Assembly (NCBI RefSeq): GCF_016772315.1
Contig: NZ_CP053482.1
Location: forward strand, 744,001-808,000
Source of the DNA: Thiothrix subterranea
GTDB taxonomy: Bacteria; Pseudomonadota; Gammaproteobacteria; Thiotrichales; Thiotrichaceae
Reading direction: 5' to 3'
DNA: 64,000 bases
Shown here piece after piece: positions 1 through 9,753 of this stretch. Numbering within the stretch: the first letter of the stretch is position 1; the number at the start of each line of letters is the position of its first letter. The notes beneath the pieces are model-generated. The model saw only the letters and a list, made by a program, of their open reading frames with translations, made no database searches and was not told the origin of the DNA. The translations under genes were made by a program, and so were the position numbers.

Positions 1-1264
1 GCGACAGCAGCGCGGTTTGAGCGCGGTCACGCAATTCATTAACAATCGTTTCGTCAAAGCTTTCAATCGCTAAGAACTCTTCAAGCGGCACGTAAGCGAC
101 TTCTTCGAGTGTCGAGAAGCCTTCTTCCACCAAAATCACCGCCACTTCCTCATCAACGTCCAGTTTTTCCATGAACAGGTTAATGATGGATTGTTGCTCG
201 GCCTGAGTCTTGGCTTCGGCTTCTTCCACACTCATGACATTCAATGTCCAGCCGGTCAGCTCGCTGGCAAGGCGTACATTTTGCCCGCCACGACCAATGG
301 CTTGTGACAGCTTTTCGCCATCGACACCAATATCCATGCTTTTGCTTTCTTCATCGACCACGATGGAAAGCACTTCAGCCGGAGCCATCGCGTTCATGAC
401 ATAGGTCGCAATGTCTTCGTTCCACAGCACGATGTCGACGCGCTCTTTGCCACCGAGTTCGTTGGTAACGGTTTGAATACGTGAACCACGCATCCCCACG
501 CAAGCGCCAATCGGGTCAATGTTCGGCAAATTAGCACGAACGGCAACTTTAGCGCGTGAACCTGCATCACGAGCGGCTCCCATTATATCAATCATTTCCT
601 GACTGACTTCGGGAACTTCGAGTTTCATTAGCTCAATCAGGAAATTCACATCCGAGCGGCTGACAATAATCTGCGGGCCGCGCATGTCTTGATGAATTTC
701 TTTCAGATAACCTCTGACCCGTGCCCCAACGTGTAACATTTCACCGGGAATGGTTTCTTCACGGGGAATAAATGCTTCTGCATTTTCGCCCATGTCCAGC
801 ACAATGCCTTTGCGATCGGCACGCTTGACCACACCCATAACCAAATGCCCGACTTTATCGCGGTAAGCGGAAACGACTTTCTCGCGCTCGGCTTCACGCA
901 CCTTGGCAACGATCACTTGTTTGGCGGTTTGTGCCGCGATACGCCCGAATTCCACCGAAGGAATTGCTTCTTCAAGATAATCGCCAATAGCAATGCTGAA
1001 ACCGCGATCTTTGGCGTAGCTTTCTAAAATTTGGCGTTCTGGACTTTCAAAATCGGGATCTTCATCGTCCACGACTTTCCAGCGGCGGTAGGTTTCATAA
1101 TCACCCGTTTGGCGATTAACCGATACCCGCGCATCAATGCCCATGCCGTAACGTTTACGGGTAGCCATTGCTAATGCCGTTTCTACTGCTTGGAAAATTA
1201 ATTCCTTGCTAACATTTTTTTCATTGGAGACTGCATCAACAACGTAGAGAATTTCTTTATTCAT
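1..1264 (-). CDS. nusA: Transcription termination/antitermination factor NusA (3' end outside window)
   Basis: The translation from ATG at 1264 begins MNKEILYVVDAVSNEKNVSK, a typical NusA N-terminus, followed by the N-terminal RNA-polymerase-binding region and on into the S1/KH part. NusA binds RNA polymerase and modulates pausing, termination and antitermination. About 421 codons are visible; the usual length is near 490-500, so the C-terminal end lies beyond base 1. The start codon overlaps the rimP stop (ATGA), so the two are translationally coupled. This rimP-nusA order, normally followed by infB, is the standard gammaproteobacterial operon. No oddity is visible in the part seen. Confidence 0.95.
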   Translation of the reverse strand, partial: MNKEILYVVDAVSNEKNVSKELIFQAVETALAMATRKRYGMGIDARVSVNRQTGDYETYRRWKVVDDEDPDFESPERQILESYAKDRGFSIAIGDYLEEAIPSVEFGRIAAQTAKQVIVAKVREAEREKVVSAYRDKVGHLVMGVVKRADRKGIVLDMGENAEAFIPREETIPGEMLHVGARVRGYLKEIHQDMRGPQIIVSRSDVNFLIELMKLEVPEVSQEMIDIMGAARDAGSRAKVAVRANLPNIDPIGACVGMRGSRIQTVTNELGGKERVDIVLWNEDIATYVMNAMAPAEVLSIVVDEESKSMDIGVDGEKLSQAIGRGGQNVRLASELTGWTLNVMSVEEAEAKTQAEQQSIINLFMEKLDVDEEVAVILVEEGFSTLEEVAYVPLEEFLAIESFDETIVNELRDRAQTALLS

Positions 1265-1737
1265 GCGTGTTTACCGCCCTTGCGCTGAGGTCGAATATCC
1301 AAAACAACTCGCCCACGATCAATAATCTCGTAAGGAATCTCAAAGACTGTGCTGTCCACTTCCATGAAAATATGGGTGTCGTTCGCGTCCTGCAACTTCC
1401 CAACGAAGTTGCGGCGTTTCTCCACCGGCAGGCGAGTGCGCACTTTGATTTGCTGACCGACATACAGAGCATAGTGTGCGGGGATGAATAACACCCGATC
1501 AATTCCGGGCGAAGATACTTCAAGAATATAAGCAACGGGAATCAAGTCTTCCACGTCCAGTGAGGCACTTAACTGGTGACTGACACGTCCACAATCCTCT
1601 ACCGTAATGCCTTGTTCAGCGTCGATGAAGATACGTAGCAACGCACTTTCCGTTTGTGGACGGTACTCATAACCCCACAAATCATAACCGAGGCCGGTGA
1701 CAGTGGTATGAATCAGCGTGTCTAATCTTTCTTGCAT
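1261..1737 (-). CDS. rimP: Ribosome maturation factor RimP
   Basis: A 158-residue protein needed for maturation of the 30S ribosomal subunit. It starts MQERLDTLIHTTVTGLGYDL and carries family signatures such as LRIFIDAEQGITVEDCGRVS and LEVSSPGIDRVL, with a C-terminal SH3-like part ending in DIRPQRKGGKHA. The open frame continues upstream into the tRNA gene, but that part cannot be coding. The start at 1737 gives the usual family length and lies downstream of the tRNA terminator. The stop overlaps the nusA start by four bases. Confidence 0.95.
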   Translation of the reverse strand: MQERLDTLIHTTVTGLGYDLWGYEYRPQTESALLRIFIDAEQGITVEDCGRVSHQLSASLDVEDLIPVAYILEVSSPGIDRVLFIPAHYALYVGQQIKVRTRLPVEKRRNFVGKLQDANDTHIFMEVDSTVFEIPYEIIDRGRVVLDIRPQRKGGKHA

Positions 1738-1771
1738 TACGTCTTGGGTACTTTCTTGGGTAGCACATAAT

Positions 1772-1795
1772 AAAAAAGGCCCTGATAGGGGCCTT
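1772..1795 (-). terminator. Rho-independent terminator after tRNA-fMet
   Basis: On the minus strand an AGGCCC stem with a short loop and GGGCCT is followed by a run of T. It sits between the initiator tRNA gene and rimP, so part of the tRNA transcript should end here while some reads through into rimP-nusA. Confidence 0.75.
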
Positions 1796-1803
1796 CTTAT
1801 AAT

Positions 1804-1880
1804 TGGTAGCGGGGGCAGGATTTGAACCTGCGACCTTCGGGTTATGAGCCCGACGAGCTGCCAGACTGCTCCACCCCGCA
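1804..1880 (-). tRNA. Initiator tRNA-fMet (anticodon CAT)
   Basis: A 77-nt cloverleaf on the minus strand with encoded CCA. The anticodon loop reads CTCATAA. Two initiator hallmarks are visible: positions 1 and 72 do not pair (T against T), and the anticodon stem has three consecutive G-C pairs (GGG/CCC). The T-arm GGTTCAAATCC is intact. It lies between the nuo operon and rimP, matching the metY-rimP-nusA arrangement known from enterobacteria. Confidence 0.97.
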
Positions 1881-1892
1881 TCAGAGGAGCGA

Positions 1893-1921
1893 ACTATAAA
1901 GCAAAGGGTTTCCCCTTGCAA
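1893..1921 (-). promoter_or_regulatory. Predicted sigma70 promoter of tRNA-fMet
   Basis: Minus-strand TTGCAA (1916-1921) and TATAGT (1893-1898) are separated by exactly 17 bases, and the -10 box lies 12 bases before the tRNA 5' end. The spacer includes an imperfect hairpin (GCAAGGG/CCCTTTGC) that could also end the upstream transcript. Inferred from consensus only. Confidence 0.55.
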
Positions 1922-1946
1922 GCCTTAATCGAAACAAAACGTGAAA

Positions 1947-2237
1947 TTAACGCACATGACGGTAAATAAACCCCGGAAATGCGAATACCAAGAACAAGGC
2001 CAAGGTAACGGCGTAAAATTCCCAGTCCTGAGGGTGTATGATTCCCATCGCACGCTGCTCCAGCAACAATGCCAAGCCACCCACGATGAAGTACAGCACA
2101 AACCATTCCAGCAAACGTAGCCATGCTGATTTGTGTTCACATTGCAAAATAAGAAAACAACGTTGGCTTAACCAAGGCAGATTAGCCAATACCAAGGCGA
2201 GGCCAAGAAAGCCCCACTGTAACACCAATAAACTCAT
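1947..2237 (-). CDS. DUF2818 family small membrane protein
   Basis: A 96-residue hydrophobic protein with about three membrane segments (near residues 2-20, 42-61 and 72-90). Its ATG overlaps the nuoN stop (ATGA), so it belongs to the nuo transcript. DUF2818 proteins are commonly encoded directly after nuoN in Beta- and Gammaproteobacteria. Their role is unknown; an accessory or assembly role for complex I is only suggested by position. The family assignment is from memory of length, hydrophobicity and context. Confidence 0.75.
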   Translation of the reverse strand: MSLLVLQWGFLGLALVLANLPWLSQRCFLILQCEHKSAWLRLLEWFVLYFIVGGLALLLEQRAMGIIHPQDWEFYAVTLALFLVFAFPGFIYRHVR

Positions 2238-3670
2238 AAACGACTAGCGACCATTGCTGCTGAACAAATACCCATTAAAGCGCTAGGGAACAACCCTAAC
2301 AACACCATGAGCACGCCATTTACACTGATCAGCACACTAAAATCAAGTTCAGCCTGAATCGGCGCGGTTTGTTCCGGCTTATCAAAGTACATCATTTTGA
2401 TGGCTCGCAAGTAGTAATACGCCCCAATCACCGACATCACCACCATGAATACCGCAGGCCACAAATAACCCGCCTGCATAACCGATTGAATAATCGATAA
2501 TTTCGCGTAGAAGCCCACGGTTGGTGGAATACCTGCCATCGAAAATAAGAAAATCATCATAATAAAGGCATACCAAGGGTTACGCTCGTTCAAACCTTTC
2601 AAGTCATCCAGCGTTTCCGCCTCAAAACCTTCGCGCCCCAACAAAATCAGAATCGCAAAACCACCCACCGCCATCATCGCGTAAGTGATCGTATAAAACA
2701 GTGCGGCGCTATAACCTTCCGTTGTACCCGTCAGCGCACCCAACAGAATAAAACCCATGTGTGCAATCGTCGAATAAGCCAACATCCGCTTCAGATTGAA
2801 TTGCGCAATCGCAATCAGATTACCAAGGAAGACCGACAACAACCCAAATACCAGCAGCAATTGCGCCCAACCGGGTTGAGCCGCCCCCATTGATTCCGCC
2901 AATACCCGCAACAACATCGCCAGCGCTGCCAATTTCGGCACGCTTCCCAAAAACATCGTTACCGCCGTTGGAGCGCCCTGATACACATCGGGAACCCACA
3001 TGTGGAAAGGCACTGCACCAAACTTAAACGCAATGCCTGCCACGATAAAGACCAAAGCAAACAACAGCGGAATATTTTCCAGCACATTTTGCGCATTGAT
3101 ATAAACCAAGACTTCAGTGAACTCCAACTTGCCGCTCAAGCCGTACAGAATCGAAATTCCATACAGCAACAAACCTGACGCAATCGCGCCGAGCACAAAA
3201 TACTTCATCGCCGCTTCGGAAGAACGCCCATCGTCACGATTAAATGCCACCAGTGCGTACATCGACAACGCCAGCAATTCCAAACCCAAATAGATAACCA
3301 GCAAATGATTGGCAGAGACCATCACCAACATACCCAGTACCGCAAACAGCGCCAGCAAGAAAAACTCACTTACCCAAATGTTTCGGTCTTTCAAATACTT
3401 GCGGGCATACACAAACACTGCAAACGTTAGCAATAAAATACTGATTTTTAAAACACCGGCTAAATCATCGCGCACATACATGCCATTCAGACCAGTGACT
3501 TTATCCCCATCCATTGCGCCATAAGCCAATAATGCGGTTGCCAACAAAGCCACTTGGGTCAATAGGTATGTCACCATGCGGCAATTTTCGCGTAGGAACA
3601 CGTCCAATAACAAAATCAGACAGATCGTACTCAGTAGAAAAATTTCCGGCAGTGCAATGGTAATATTCAT
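2234..3670 (-). CDS. nuoN: NADH-quinone oxidoreductase subunit N
   Basis: A 478-residue polytopic membrane protein, one of the three antiporter-like proton-pumping subunits of complex I. It starts MNITIALPEIFLLSTICLIL; the frame extends upstream but lacks homology there. The core proton-channel segment is seen around LNGMYVRDDLAGVLKISILL and the later KFGAVPFHMWVPDVYQGAPT block, with conserved charged residues in the membrane arm. It is the last canonical nuo gene and overlaps the DUF2818 gene by four bases. Confidence 0.96.
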   Translation of the reverse strand: MNITIALPEIFLLSTICLILLLDVFLRENCRMVTYLLTQVALLATALLAYGAMDGDKVTGLNGMYVRDDLAGVLKISILLLTFAVFVYARKYLKDRNIWVSEFFLLALFAVLGMLVMVSANHLLVIYLGLELLALSMYALVAFNRDDGRSSEAAMKYFVLGAIASGLLLYGISILYGLSGKLEFTEVLVYINAQNVLENIPLLFALVFIVAGIAFKFGAVPFHMWVPDVYQGAPTAVTMFLGSVPKLAALAMLLRVLAESMGAAQPGWAQLLLVFGLLSVFLGNLIAIAQFNLKRMLAYSTIAHMGFILLGALTGTTEGYSAALFYTITYAMMAVGGFAILILLGREGFEAETLDDLKGLNERNPWYAFIMMIFLFSMAGIPPTVGFYAKLSIIQSVMQAGYLWPAVFMVVMSVIGAYYYLRAIKMMYFDKPEQTAPIQAELDFSVLISVNGVLMVLLGLFPSALMGICSAAMVASRL

Positions 3671-3672
3671 GA

Positions 3673-5214
3673 CTAGCACCCCCCCGCAAGCCCAGAACAC
3701 AACTTGCTCTGCAACGCCTGAGACAACAGATTTTCGATTGACACTTCCATCACATCCGTCAAAGGTTGAGGCCACAAGCCCAGTAACAATACCGCACCCG
3801 CCAATACTGCCAACATCCAAAACTCCCGCCGCCCAATATCCTGCAAAGCAGCGACTTCCGCATTTTTCACTTCACCAAACAGCACCCGTTTCACCAGCCA
3901 CAGCGTATACGCAGCGCCCACAATCAATGTCGTTGCCGCCGCAAACGCAATCCACGGATTCGCACGAAAACTTGCCAAAATCACCATGAATTCACCCACG
4001 AATCCCGACGTGCCCGGCAAGCCCGTATTTGCCATCGCAAACAGCACATACAACGCCGCAAATGTCGGCATTTGATTGGCAACCCCACCGTAAGCATTAA
4101 TGTCACGGGTATGCATCCGGTCATACAACACCCCGATACACAAGAACATTGCGCCAGAAATAAAGCCGTGCGACACCATTTGCACCATCCCGCCTTGGAT
4201 CGCCAAGACTGCACTGCTCATCGCACCCTCAACATTCTGCGTACTCTCGGTAATGCCGTAAATCACAAAAAAGCCCAAGGTCACAAAACCCATGTGCGCG
4301 ATAGAGGAATAAGCCACCAGCTTTTTCATATCCTGCTGCACCAACGCCACAAAACCAATATACACCACCGCCGTCAGCGACATAAAAATCACCAACCAGT
4401 CCAATTGCGCAGCAGCATCCGGCACAATCGGCAAAGCAAACCGCAGAAAGGCATAGCCACCGACTTTCAATGTAATCGCCGCCAAAATCACCGAACCGCC
4501 CGTAGGCGCTTCCACGTGCGCATCCGGCAACCAGGTATGCACCGGCCACATGGGTACTTTCACCCCGAAAGCCAGCAAAAATGACAAGAAGATCAGCGTT
4601 TGCGGCACACTATCAATTCGCAGTGTATGCAAATCTGCCACCGCGAAACTGCCGCCCAATTGATACATATAGATCAAACTGATCAGTAAAAACACTGAAC
4701 CGAAAAAGGTATACAAGAAAAACTTGATGGTGGCATACACCCGCCGTGCGCCACCCCAAATGCCAATGATCAAAAACAGCGGAATCAACATTGCCTCAAA
4801 CAGGATATAGAACAGCATGGCATCCAACGCCGCGAATACCCCGTTGACAATCCCCGCCATGATCAAAAAAGCCGCCATGTATTGGGAAATCCGATACGTA
4901 ATCACTTCCCAACCCGCAATCACCACCATCACCGTAATAAATGTGTTCAGTAGAATCAATGGCATGGAAATGCCATCCACGCCCAGATGGTAGTTAATAT
5001 TAAACGCCTCAACCCAAGGAATAAGTTCCACAAACTGCATCTCGGCAGTATTGGGTATAAAGTATGCGTACAACGGTAAACTGATCAAAAACGTCAGTAA
5101 CGCAATCCCCAGTGCAAACTGCTTAGCGCCAGAACGATCGCCCACAATCAACACACCCAAGCCACCGATAATCGGCAACCAGATCAACAAACTCAGTATT
5201 GGCAAATCAAGCAT
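3673..5214 (-). CDS. nuoM: NADH-quinone oxidoreductase subunit M
   Basis: A 513-residue antiporter-like membrane subunit of complex I. The ATG at 5214 (MLDLPILSLLIWLPIIGGLG) is preferred over an in-frame TTG two codons upstream because a GGA box sits about eight bases before it. Conserved blocks include YHLGVDGISMPLILLNTF and the channel motif VPMWPVHTWLPDAHVEAPTG. The gap to nuoN is only two bases, so the two genes are co-transcribed. Confidence 0.96.
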   Translation of the reverse strand: MLDLPILSLLIWLPIIGGLGVLIVGDRSGAKQFALGIALLTFLISLPLYAYFIPNTAEMQFVELIPWVEAFNINYHLGVDGISMPLILLNTFITVMVVIAGWEVITYRISQYMAAFLIMAGIVNGVFAALDAMLFYILFEAMLIPLFLIIGIWGGARRVYATIKFFLYTFFGSVFLLISLIYMYQLGGSFAVADLHTLRIDSVPQTLIFLSFLLAFGVKVPMWPVHTWLPDAHVEAPTGGSVILAAITLKVGGYAFLRFALPIVPDAAAQLDWLVIFMSLTAVVYIGFVALVQQDMKKLVAYSSIAHMGFVTLGFFVIYGITESTQNVEGAMSSAVLAIQGGMVQMVSHGFISGAMFLCIGVLYDRMHTRDINAYGGVANQMPTFAALYVLFAMANTGLPGTSGFVGEFMVILASFRANPWIAFAAATTLIVGAAYTLWLVKRVLFGEVKNAEVAALQDIGRREFWMLAVLAGAVLLLGLWPQPLTDVMEVSIENLLSQALQSKLCSGLAGGC

Positions 5215-5246
5215 GTGCAATTCCAGTTAAAGCCAACAGAACGGGG

Positions 5247-7262
5247 TTAGAAAAACAAAAACCAAGTAAGCATCAACAGGATGCCTGCCACCATCGAAAA
5301 GGCGTAATGATACAAATACCCGGTCTGAAGATGACGCGCCAGCCCAGAAAACCATCCGACTGCTTTTGCTGCGCCATTCACCACAAAACCATCAATCATC
5401 ATGCGCTCGCCGAAAGACCACAACCCGTTACCCAAATTAATAGAGCCTTTCGCAAACACATTCTGATTAAAATCATCCAAATAATACTTACGATCCAGCA
5501 AGGTATGCAGCCAGCGAAACTTGTCATACGCCCAACGCGCCAGTGAATCATCTTTCAAATAAATAAACCAAGCCGTCGCCAAACCTGCCATTGCTAACCA
5601 GAAAGGCGGAGCCATCAAGCCGTGTACAATAAAACCGATCACGCCATGATACCCGGCACTAATATGTTCGATCGACAAATGCGCCGACAGCAAACTTTTC
5701 AAACCCGGATCAAAATTATGCGCGGCATCATTCACAAAAATGGCATCTTTAAAAAATGCGCCAACCACCATCGGATCCAACAAATACCCAGCGAAGACCG
5801 ACGGAATCGCCAATGCAATCAAAGGAATCGTCACAACCCACGGTGACTCATGCGGTTTCCCACCGTGTCCATGATGCCCGTGATCATCATGACCGTGCGA
5901 ATCAAAACGCTCGTTACCGTGAAACACCAAAAAGAACATACGGAAACTGTAAAAAGCGGTAACAAACACCCCTAACAACACCAGCGTATAAGCATAACCA
6001 GCCGCCCACAAATGGGATTCATGTACCGCTTCAATAATCAAATCTTTGGAAAAGAAACCAGAGAAACCGGGGAAACCAATCAATGCCAACGAGCCAATCA
6101 GAGAAGTCCAATAAGTAATCGGCATATACTTTTTCAGCCCACCCATTTTGCGAATATCCTGCTCATGGTGCATCGCTATAATCACTGAACCCGCCGCCAA
6201 GAATAACAATGCCTTAAAAAAAGCATGAGTCATTAAGTGAAATACCCCGGCAGAATAAGCGGAAGCACCTAACGCCACCGTCATATAACCAAGCTGCGAC
6301 AATGTTGAATACGCGACTACTCGCTTAATATCATTCTGCACAATCCCAATCAGTCCCATAAAGAATGCGGTGGTTGCACCAATAATTAGAATCATGTTCA
6401 GCGCAGTATCCGACATTTCAAAAATCGGTGACATGCGTGCCACCATGAAAATACCTGCCGTCACCATTGTCGCCGCGTGAATCAAAGCTGAAATCGGTGT
6501 AGGACCTTCCATCGAATCGGGCAACCACACATGCAACGGGACTTGCGCTGACTTACCCATTGCGCCAATAAACAATAAGATAGCGATTAACGTCAATACA
6601 CTCCATTTAGTGCCGTCGATAATCTCTATATCCGCCCCAACTAAACCGGGCAAACGCGCAAAGGTTTCCACATAATCCAAAGTGCCGCAATACATCAGCA
6701 CCACTGCAATTCCCAACAAAAAGCCAAAGTCACCCACGCGATTCACCAAAAACGCCTTCATATTGGCGTAAATCGCGGTGTCTTTCTTAAACCAAAAACC
6801 AATCAGTAAATACGACACCAGCCCGACCGCTTCCCAGCCGAAGAACAACTGCATAAAGTTGTTACTCATGACCAGCATCAGCATCGAAAAGGTAAACAAC
6901 GAAATATAACTAAAGAAACGCTGATAACCGGGGTCTTCATGCATATAACCGATGGTGTAAATATGCACCATCAACGACACGAACGTCACCACCAGCATCA
7001 TCATGGTACTGAGATTATCCAGCATAAACCCCACTTCAAAGCGGATTTTGCCAATTTCAGCCCAAGTATACACCGTACCGTTATAGCTATTACCATTGCC
7101 CATCACATCATAGGCAACGTAAACCGACAGCAAAAACGCCACCGCCACGCCCAAAATCGTGACCCAATGCGCACCTGCACGTCCAATCTTTTTCCCAAAC
7201 AGCCCCGCAGCAATCGCCCCGAACAACGGTGCAAGCGGAATAGCCAGATAAATTGCTTCCAT
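5247..7262 (-). CDS. nuoL: NADH-quinone oxidoreductase subunit L
   Basis: A 671-residue distal proton-pumping subunit with about 16 membrane segments. The Mrp-like core is clear (VPLHVWLPDSMEGPTPISALIH). The C-terminal part contains the long lateral helix typical of NuoL. Between residues of about 447 and 470 there is a histidine-rich loop (SHGHDDHGHHGHGG) outside the conserved core. The gene sits three bases after nuoK and 32 bases before nuoM. Confidence 0.96.
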   Translation of the reverse strand: MEAIYLAIPLAPLFGAIAAGLFGKKIGRAGAHWVTILGVAVAFLLSVYVAYDVMGNGNSYNGTVYTWAEIGKIRFEVGFMLDNLSTMMMLVVTFVSLMVHIYTIGYMHEDPGYQRFFSYISLFTFSMLMLVMSNNFMQLFFGWEAVGLVSYLLIGFWFKKDTAIYANMKAFLVNRVGDFGFLLGIAVVLMYCGTLDYVETFARLPGLVGADIEIIDGTKWSVLTLIAILLFIGAMGKSAQVPLHVWLPDSMEGPTPISALIHAATMVTAGIFMVARMSPIFEMSDTALNMILIIGATTAFFMGLIGIVQNDIKRVVAYSTLSQLGYMTVALGASAYSAGVFHLMTHAFFKALLFLAAGSVIIAMHHEQDIRKMGGLKKYMPITYWTSLIGSLALIGFPGFSGFFSKDLIIEAVHESHLWAAGYAYTLVLLGVFVTAFYSFRMFFLVFHGNERFDSHGHDDHGHHGHGGKPHESPWVVTIPLIALAIPSVFAGYLLDPMVVGAFFKDAIFVNDAAHNFDPGLKSLLSAHLSIEHISAGYHGVIGFIVHGLMAPPFWLAMAGLATAWFIYLKDDSLARWAYDKFRWLHTLLDRKYYLDDFNQNVFAKGSINLGNGLWSFGERMMIDGFVVNGAAKAVGWFSGLARHLQTGYLYHYAFSMVAGILLMLTWFLFF

Positions 7263-7265
7263 CGC

Positions 7266-7571
7266 TTACCCCTTCATCGCATCAAGTTGTTCAACATTGA
7301 TCGTGCGCCGGTTACGGAACAAAACCACCAAAATCGCCAAGCCAATCGCCGCTTCCGCCGCCGCCACCGTGAGGATAAAGAACACGAACACCTGCCCTGC
7401 CATATCCCCCAAATAATGGGAAAACGCGATAAAATTCAGGTTCACCGCCAGCAACATCATCTCAATGCACATCAACAAGATCAGCACGTTCTTACGATTA
7501 AGGATCATGCCTGCGATGCTGATCGCAAACAGCAAAGCCGCCACAATCAGGAAATGCGACAAAGGGATCAT
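7266..7571 (-). CDS. nuoK: NADH-quinone oxidoreductase subunit K
   Basis: A 101-residue membrane subunit with three helices; length and sequence ([20 protein letters not shown]) are typical. It carries the buried glutamates used in proton transfer ([10 protein letters not shown] and [12 protein letters not shown]). The start overlaps the nuoJ stop by four bases (ATGA). Confidence 0.97.
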   Translation of the reverse strand: MIPLSHFLIVAALLFAISIAGMILNRKNVLILLMCIEMMLLAVNLNFIAFSHYLGDMAGQVFVFFILTVAAAEAAIGLAILVVLFRNRRTINVEQLDAMKG

Positions 7572-8167
7572 GCTTGCTCCTTGGTTTCGGACTTCATCTT
7601 CACCAGACGTACACGGTCTGCCCGCTTCACCTGCACCTGTTGGCTAATATCTTGTTTACGCGAATCCGGGCGACGACGTAGCGTCAGGGTAATCGCGGCA
7701 ATAATCGCCACCACCAGAATCACCGCCGCAATTTCAAACGGATACACGTAATCAGTATACAAAATCGCGCCCAACGCTTCGGTATTATTCGCCGGAGCCG
7801 GATTCAACGGTGTCGCAATCTGAAACGGCGCACTTTGCAGCACCATGATCATTTCCACCGCAATGACTAATGCCACCCCAAAGCCGACAGGCGCGTGTTT
7901 CACCAGCCCCTCTTTCAACGGATCTGTGTTCAAGTCCAGCATCATAATCACGAACAGGAACAGCACCATCACCGCCCCGACGTACACCAATACCAGCACT
8001 AAGCCGAGGAATTCCGCTTCCAACAGCAACCACAATGCGGCACTAGTGAAAAAGCTCAAAATCAGGCATAACGCCGCATACACCGGGCTGCGTACCGTCA
8101 CCATCCCCACTGCCGCTGCCAGTAATACAGCGGAAAACAGGTAAAAGATAATCTGCTCAAATGTCAT
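7568..8167 (-). CDS. nuoJ: NADH-quinone oxidoreductase subunit J
   Basis: A 199-residue membrane subunit with five helices in the first 170 residues and a charged C-terminal tail ([20 protein letters not shown]). The conserved third-helix segment [20 protein letters not shown] is present. NuoJ links quinone chemistry to proton pumping. It is coupled to nuoK by a four-base overlap and follows nuoI after nine bases. Confidence 0.97.
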   Translation of the reverse strand: MTFEQIIFYLFSAVLLAAAVGMVTVRSPVYAALCLILSFFTSAALWLLLEAEFLGLVLVLVYVGAVMVLFLFVIMMLDLNTDPLKEGLVKHAPVGFGVALVIAVEMIMVLQSAPFQIATPLNPAPANNTEALGAILYTDYVYPFEIAAVILVVAIIAAITLTLRRRPDSRKQDISQQVQVKRADRVRLVKMKSETKEQA

Positions 8168-8176
8168 GTCATCCCC

Positions 8177-8668
8177 TTAACGGTACGGCGCATCAGCGGC
8201 TTTCATCTTGGCAATCTCAGCTTCGTGCTTGTCACCGATTGCCAGCAATTTGTCTTTGGTTTGAATATTTTCACCACGATTTTCAAAGTGATACTCGAAA
8301 ATATTGGTCTCCACAATCGCATCCACCGGGCAGGCTTCCTCACAGAAACCGCAGTAAATGCACTTAAACATATCTATGTCATAGCGCGTGGTACGGCGAG
8401 TACCATCCGGGCGTTCTTCCAAATCAATCGTGATTGCCAATGCCGGGCAAACCGCTTCGCACAATTTGCAGGCAATGCAACGTTCCTCGCCGTTCGGGTA
8501 ACGCCGCAGCGCGTGATGCCCACGAAAACGGTTGGAAATCGGCGTTTTCTCTTCCGGGTACTGAATCGTGATTTTACGCTCGAAGAAATACTTCCCCGTC
8601 ACGCCCATGCCCTGCATCAATTCTTTCAGGCTGAACGTCTTGAAATAATGTTTCCAGTTGAAACTCAT
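8177..8668 (-). CDS. nuoI: NADH-quinone oxidoreductase subunit I
   Basis: A 163-residue ferredoxin-like subunit carrying two [4Fe-4S] clusters: [12 protein letters not shown] and [12 protein letters not shown]. These are clusters N6a and N6b on the electron path to N2 in NuoB. The start [20 protein letters not shown] is chosen because the upstream extension lacks family similarity and an AGGAGAC-like ribosome binding site precedes this ATG. Confidence 0.97.
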   Translation of the reverse strand: MSFNWKHYFKTFSLKELMQGMGVTGKYFFERKITIQYPEEKTPISNRFRGHHALRRYPNGEERCIACKLCEAVCPALAITIDLEERPDGTRRTTRYDIDMFKCIYCGFCEEACPVDAIVETNIFEYHFENRGENIQTKDKLLAIGDKHEAEIAKMKAADAPYR

Positions 8669-8678
8669 ATCAGTCTCC

Positions 8679-9749
8679 TTACAGCCACGGTTTCCAGCCC
8701 AGCGCGATCGCCAGCCCTTCCGCAAAAATCCACACCAAGGTTATCGGGATCAGAATTTTCCACCCCAAGCGCATGATTTGGTCATAACGGTAACGCGGGA
8801 ACGTGGCGCGAAACCAAAAGAACAGCAGCATAAAGAACGAGGCTTTCAATAGTAACCAATGGATACCATCACCAAACACCCAGCCCAATACCGGCATATC
8901 CGTCAAGAAAGTCAGCCCTTGGAACGGTGACAACCACCCACCCAAGAACATCAACGAAGTCAGTGCGGCAATCAGCCACATATTGGCGTATTCCGCGAGG
9001 AAGAAAATCGAGAACGCCATGCCGGAATATTCCACATGGAAACCCGCCACGATCTCGGATTCACCTTCCGCCACGTCGAATGGCGCACGGTTGGTTTCTG
9101 CCACACCCGAAATAAAATACACCAAGAACAAACCAAACAAAGGCCACACAAACCAGCTAAAAATGCTACCGGATTGCGCCCGCACAATGTCGCCGAGGTT
9201 CAGGCTGCCGGATGCCATTAACACCCCAACCAGTGCAAACCCCATTGCAATTTCATACGACACCATTTGCGCTCCAAGACGCATCGCACTCAGTTGCGCA
9301 TACTTAGAATTCGATGCCCAACCCGCAATAATGACCCCGTAAATTCCCAAGGAAGTCAGTGCCAACAGGAACAACAGCCCCGCATTCACATCCGCCAACA
9401 CCATGCCGTCACTGAACGGAATCACCGCCCACGCCGCAAACGCAGGCCCCATTGCCAACAAGGGTGCGATCAAAAATAAGAAACGGTTAGATTTCGCAGG
9501 AATCACAATTTCCTTAAAAATCAGCTTGAACATATCCGCAAACGGCTGCAACAAGCCTTTGAACCCAACCCGGTTCGGCCCCACACGCACCTGCATAAAA
9601 CCGATGATTTTGCGTTCTGCGTAAGTCGCGTAAGCCACCAATAGGATCAGCGGCAGCACAATCGCCACGACTTTGATCAAAATGATTAGCAGCGTCACCA
9701 TCCACTCAGGGAGGAAGGCACCGAAGAAATTTGCGAGTACTTCCATCAT
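8679..9749 (-). CDS. nuoH: NADH-quinone oxidoreductase subunit H
   Basis: A 356-residue membrane subunit that forms the quinone chamber with NuoB and NuoD. Signatures seen are [17 protein letters not shown] near residue 47 and [20 protein letters not shown] in the middle. Two adjacent ATG codons exist (9749 and 9746). The second has the better spacing to an AGGGG box, so the true start may be one codon shorter. The gap to nuoG is four bases. Confidence 0.96.
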   Translation of the reverse strand: MMEVLANFFGAFLPEWMVTLLIILIKVVAIVLPLILLVAYATYAERKIIGFMQVRVGPNRVGFKGLLQPFADMFKLIFKEIVIPAKSNRFLFLIAPLLAMGPAFAAWAVIPFSDGMVLADVNAGLLFLLALTSLGIYGVIIAGWASNSKYAQLSAMRLGAQMVSYEIAMGFALVGVLMASGSLNLGDIVRAQSGSIFSWFVWPLFGLFLVYFISGVAETNRAPFDVAEGESEIVAGFHVEYSGMAFSIFFLAEYANMWLIAALTSLMFLGGWLSPFQGLTFLTDMPVLGWVFGDGIHWLLLKASFFMLLFFWFRATFPRYRYDQIMRLGWKILIPITLVWIFAEGLAIALGWKPWL

Positions 9750-9753
9750 TCCC

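Noticed and set aside
1738-1881. Upstream extension of the rimP frame
   Set aside because: It runs through the terminator and the tRNA-fMet gene, so it cannot be coding.
6939-7751. 270-codon plus-strand frame across nuoL, nuoK and nuoJ
   Set aside because: It spans three well-supported genes on the other strand and is rich in His/Arg, as expected for the complement of membrane-protein codons.
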